Of a stretch of DNA of 37,144 nt, positions 34,973 to 37,144 are shown piece by piece (positions within the stretch are counted from its first letter, which is position 1; each line of letters begins with the position of its first letter). The position numbers were made by a program, and so were the translations under genes. Origin of the DNA: an uncultured Spirochaetaceae bacterium (GTDB lineage Bacteria; Spirochaetota; Spirochaetia; Sphaerochaetales; Sphaerochaetaceae); assembly GCA_944392735.1 (NCBI GenBank), contig CALXXR010000125.1:1-37144 (forward strand). The letters are read 5' to 3'. The notes beneath the pieces are model-generated. The model saw only the letters and a list, made by a program, of their open reading frames with translations, had not been told where the DNA came from and ran no database searches.

Positions 34973-36303
34973 GCAGCAAACAGCAGTATGATTTCACGAT
35001 CGAGACGCTTGGACCGGCAAAGCTGAGCTCCCCGATCAGGATGTCCAGACGCGGAGGCGACGGGCTTGCGGATTACGTCCGCGATACCGACCGCATCCTC
35101 TATTCCATCGAAACGGAGCAGATCGGCGACAAGTCCGAGCTCCTTCATACGGATACGCTCGAGATCGCGGGTCCTAGGGAGAAGATCTACTTCAACCCAG
35201 CGCACGTCCATGCGGCGATCTGCACATGCGGTGGCCTCTGCCCGGGACTGAACAACGTCATCAGATCTGTCGTTAGGTGCTTCTGGTACCGCTATGGCGT
35301 CAGGAGGATCTCCGGAATCCAGTATGGCTATCTCGGGCTTCTCGAGAATTCCCCATGGCCCGTCATCCCTCTCGATCCCGATGCCGTCGATGACATCCTC
35401 GAGAAGGGCGGAACGATCCTCGGATCGGCCAGAGGCGGCGGAAAGCAGGTCGAGGAGATCGTCGATTCCCTCGAGAGGATGAACATCAACATCCTCATCG
35501 CAATCGGCGGCGACGGAACGCTCCGCGGCGCTCAGGATATCGGAGAGGAGATCAAGAGAAGGGGATTGAAGATCGCAGTCGTCGGCGTTCCCAAGACGAT
35601 CGACAACGACCTCTCGTTCATCGATGCCTCCTTCGGATTCGACACGGCTGTAGCCCAGGTCGTCCCCGTCATCAGGGGAGCTCACGCAGAGGCTACGGGA
35701 GCCATAAACGGAATAGGCCTTGTGAAGGTCATGGGCAGGGCTTCCGGCTTCATCGCAGCCAACGCATCCCTTGCGCAGTCCGATGTCAACTTCTGCCTCA
35801 TCCCTGAGTCGCCATTCGATCTCGAAGGTCCCAATGGGTTTCTTGAGAACGTGAAGAGGCGCCTGCTTGAAAGAGGCCACGCAGTCATCCTCATCGCCGA
35901 GGGCGCCGGACAGGAGTTCCTCCCCGCAACGGGCGAGACCGATGCATCCGGCAACGTGAAGTTCCATGATATCGGAATATTCCTCAAGGATGAGATGAAG
36001 AAGTACTTCTCGGAGCAGGGCATCTCCACCTCCATCAAGTACATCGATCCGTCATACATCATCCGCTCTGCCCCGGCAGACAGCTACGACTCCATCTACT
36101 GCGCACGCATCGGAGCGCACGCGGTCCATGCAGCCATGGCAGGTAAGACGCAGTGCATCGCATCCAGGGTCAACAACCAGTTCGTCTATGTCCCCATCAA
36201 GGTCGCCGTCTCGAAGCGCAGCTATGTGGATATCGAGGGATCGCTTTGGAGGGATGTGCTTGAGAACACAAGGCAGCCGTTCCTTATGAAGAACTCCGAC
36301 TGA
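34969..36303 (+). CDS. 6-phosphofructokinase, long clade with GGDGT and PKTIDND
   Basis: Phosphorylates fructose 6-phosphate to fructose 1,6-bisphosphate in glycolysis. At 444 residues it belongs to the long spirochaete/trypanosome-like clade, not the 320-residue E. coli type. Visible motifs are TCGGLCPGLNNVIRSVV, IQYGYLGLL, GGDGTLRGAQ (residue 180), VPKTIDNDLSF (residue 208), FDTAVAQVVPVI and KVMGRASGFIA. The Gly in GGDGT points to ATP as phosphoryl donor, because pyrophosphate-dependent enzymes have Asp there; the Lys in PKTIDND is shared with pyrophosphate enzymes and with ATP-using trypanosome enzymes. The donor is thus probably ATP but should be treated as open. The start overlaps the ModE-like gene by four bases. 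Confidence 0.92.
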   Translation: MSSKQQYDFTIETLGPAKLSSPIRMSRRGGDGLADYVRDTDRILYSIETEQIGDKSELLHTDTLEIAGPREKIYFNPAHVHAAICTCGGLCPGLNNVIRSVVRCFWYRYGVRRISGIQYGYLGLLENSPWPVIPLDPDAVDDILEKGGTILGSARGGGKQVEEIVDSLERMNINILIAIGGDGTLRGAQDIGEEIKRRGLKIAVVGVPKTIDNDLSFIDASFGFDTAVAQVVPVIRGAHAEATGAINGIGLVKVMGRASGFIAANASLAQSDVNFCLIPESPFDLEGPNGFLENVKRRLLERGHAVILIAEGAGQEFLPATGETDASGNVKFHDIGIFLKDEMKKYFSEQGISTSIKYIDPSYIIRSAPADSYDSIYCARIGAHAVHAAMAGKTQCIASRVNNQFVYVPIKVAVSKRSYVDIEGSLWRDVLENTRQPFLMKNSD

Positions 36304-36355
36304 AGTCAAGGATAAAGCGGCATGGAATCAGGCCCCAAGCAGGCCGGATTTCCAT

Positions 36356-36410
36356 TCTCCAGGAAATGCTCTTCATTCCATGGAAAATCGAAGGACGCAT
36401 TTCCTGGAGA
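36356..36410. repeat. Perfect 14-bp inverted repeat downstream of pfk
   Basis: TCTCCAGGAAATGC (36356-36369) is matched by its exact reverse complement at 36397-36410. Between them CTTC/GAAG and the palindrome TTCCATGGAA (36376-36385) extend the possible fold into a long cruciform or RNA hairpin. No T-tract follows. Confidence 0.7.
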
Positions 36411-36496
36411 TCCCTCAACACCTCGAATCCCACCGGAATTATCCATTTCGCTATTCACGCAATTGAATGAATATACGGGAATTAAAACCGAAAGCT

Positions 36497-36616
36497 TCAA
36501 AAATGGAACGATGTTCCGTAAATCGAAAAGATTTTTAAGAAATTTTTCAAAAAGTACTTTTCACGCTTATCTGAACTCGCTATATTAGGGCCAGAAAGTG
36601 GAAGCAGAACTTCCAT
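36497..36616 (-). CDS. Possible 39-residue small protein
   Basis: On the minus strand an ATG at 36616 is preceded by AAAAGGAGG with a five-base spacer, one of the strongest ribosome-binding sites in the window. The 39-codon frame encodes a basic, partly hydrophobic peptide (KYFLKNFLKIFSIYG) and ends at TGA 36497-36499. A second identical ribosome-binding site (36649-36660) precedes a 19-codon frame that overlaps the first signal. There is no clear promoter, and the region folds as a terminator on the plus strand, so expression is uncertain. Confidence 0.25.
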   Translation of the reverse strand: MEVLLPLSGPNIASSDKREKYFLKNFLKIFSIYGTSFHF

Positions 36617-36633
36617 TCTAACCTCCTTTTGTT

Positions 36634-36682
36634 CCCCATGTGCGGTTTACCTCCTTTTGTCCGCGATGGGGTTTTTTATTTT
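36634..36682 (+). terminator. Rho-independent terminator upstream of the integrase
   Basis: CCCCAT and CGG (36634-36645) pair with CCG and ATGGGG (36661-36671), with one bulged base, around a 15-base loop, followed by TTTTTTATTTT. It probably ends transcripts from pfk 330 bases upstream. Confidence 0.75.
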
Positions 36683-36727
36683 CCGTGATAATTACAATAC
36701 TGGTTGTCGTATCTGTATACATAGCTA

Positions 36728-36741
36728 AGGTTTATAAACCT
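36728..36741. promoter_or_regulatory. 14-bp palindrome upstream of the integrase
   Basis: AGGTTTATAAACCT is a perfect palindrome about 100 bases before the integrase start and embeds a TATAAA that could act as a -10 box. A site for an element-encoded regulator or recombination directionality factor is possible. Confidence 0.35.
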
Positions 36742-36815
36742 GCCATGTAGGGTAAGGTCTTTATTACGGGGTAATTTAGCCTGATATTTAGCTCGAAATC
36801 AAATTCCGACTATTT

Positions 36816-36847
36816 CCCATAAGCCCTTGGAGTTGGGCAATTATGGG
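36816..36847 (+). promoter_or_regulatory. Hairpin enclosing the integrase start
   Basis: CCCATAA-GCCC (36816-36826) pairs with GGGC (36835-36838) and TTATGGG (36841-36847), with two unpaired A. The loop TTGGAGTT carries the likely Shine-Dalgarno GGAG, and the 3' arm contains the ATG at 36843. Folding would hide the start signals. Confidence 0.55.
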
Positions 36848-37144
36848 TAGGCATAAAGAGCCTTTCAGGTTAAAGCAAGTAGGTAAGTACTGGTACTACA
36901 AAACGCCAGATATGCCAGCATTCAAAACAACTGGTGAATCAACTAAAGCAATGGCTAAGCATGTTGTGACACAGCTTATGCAAAGGGCAATAGCTGGCAA
37001 TCCAAATCCATTGTTCAAGGATTATGCGGAACCGTTCTTTGATTGGAACAGGTGTCCCCATGCAACAAGGCTCAGGGCTGAGGGTAAGCATATTGGTGAA
37101 CGGTATTGCAAGAACGAGCGTAAATGGCTTGTTAAGTATGTGCT
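36843..37144 (+). CDS. Site-specific tyrosine recombinase (integrase), N-terminal part
   Basis: The frame runs open from ATG 36843 to the window edge (100 codons). The N-terminus MGRHKEPFRLKQVGKYWYYK, then FKTTGESTKAMAKHVVTQLM, is typical of phage-type integrase arm-binding domains, and the following section (PLFKDYAEPFFDW to IGERYCKNERKWL) resembles the SAM-like core-binding domain. The catalytic domain with the Tyr lies beyond the window. Codon use is AT-rich and unlike that of the neighbouring chromosomal genes, which fits horizontal transfer. A weak GGAG lies ten bases before the ATG, inside a hairpin loop. It probably marks the end of an integrated element extending to the right. Confidence 0.8.
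   Translation, partial: MGRHKEPFRLKQVGKYWYYKTPDMPAFKTTGESTKAMAKHVVTQLMQRAIAGNPNPLFKDYAEPFFDWNRCPHATRLRAEGKHIGERYCKNERKWLVKYV

Larger units (their letters stand above)
36304..36842 (+). other. AT-rich intergenic region between pfk and the integrase
   Basis: Over 500 bases with no secure gene and base composition clearly lower in GC than the genes to the left. It holds a perfect 14-bp inverted repeat (36356-36410), a GGAAC/GTTCC hairpin (36505-36517), the palindrome AAAAGTACTTTT (36549-36560), a TGGAAG/CTTCCA hairpin (36599-36615), two copies of ACCTCCTTTTGT, a terminator, a 14-bp palindrome (36728-36741) and a start-codon hairpin. An 88-codon plus-strand frame (36322-36588) is open but has only a weak ribosome-binding site and is crossed by the inverted repeat. 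The left end of an integrated element (att site) may lie here. Confidence 0.5.

Noticed and set aside
34630-35967. 445-codon frame antisense to the ModE-like and phosphofructokinase genes
   Set aside because: Shadow of coding sequence; product is Asp/Glu/Arg-rich without family features.
36322-36588. 88-codon plus-strand frame after pfk
   Set aside because: Only a weak ribosome-binding site, codon use unlike the neighbours, and a perfect inverted repeat runs through it; kept only as part of the intergenic description.

Overview
The window is a GC-rich bacterial chromosome segment with tightly packed genes. It most likely comes from an anaerobic, fermentative member of the Spirochaetota. The clues are the mglB-mglA-mglC order with a topologically permuted MglB (the arrangement known from Treponema pallidum TP0684-0686), a long 444-residue phosphofructokinase, and pyruvate:ferredoxin oxidoreductase as the pyruvate-oxidising enzyme. 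The phylum is an inference from gene content; no rRNA or tRNA gene was recognised.

Layout. (1) 1-2561: the 3' end of a large repeat protein with Asp/Asn-rich loops. (2) 2562-6490: a strong promoter, a possible operator and a structured leader, then a full-length pyruvate:ferredoxin oxidoreductase closed by a clear terminator. (3) 6504-8042: a lipoprotein nuclease of the DRGH type and two small related beta-rich proteins. (4) 8074-13726: a galactose/glucose (Mgl-type) ABC transporter locus with a circularly permuted binding protein, ATPase, a permease with a ~205-residue charged N-terminal extension, and a second binding protein of ordinary topology. (5) 13783-18079, minus strand: a WYL regulator, an AraC-type response regulator and a LytS/YesM-type histidine kinase, overlapping end to end and converging on the transporter. 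(6) 18151-19749: slyX-like gene, AAA+/DUF4143 ATPase and three 23-bp direct repeats at its promoter. (7) 19757-27764, minus strand: housekeeping genes dnaE, yggT, recG, an HD-domain gene, rsmD and an acyl-ACP thioesterase. (8) 27806-31099, minus strand: a three-subunit xanthine-dehydrogenase-like set whose large subunit looks degenerate. (9) 31166-36303: ligA, then an aminotransferase, a ModE-like DNA-binding protein and phosphofructokinase with overlapping ends. (10) 36304-37144: a change to AT-rich sequence with inverted repeats, a terminator, palindromes and the start of a tyrosine recombinase, probably the edge of an integrated element that continues beyond the window.

Together, regions 2, 4, 5 and 9 outline sugar uptake (Mgl), its probable sensing (two-component system plus WYL regulator), glycolysis (PFK) and pyruvate oxidation (PFOR). 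The most notable signals are the permuted and normal binding proteins in one operon, the extended permease, a recurring promoter layout in which a -10 hexamer lies 6-8 bases before a start codon without a Shine-Dalgarno sequence (probable leaderless mRNAs), the 23-bp repeat array, the degenerate molybdo-enzyme subunit, and a hairpin that encloses the ribosome-binding site and start codon of the integrase.
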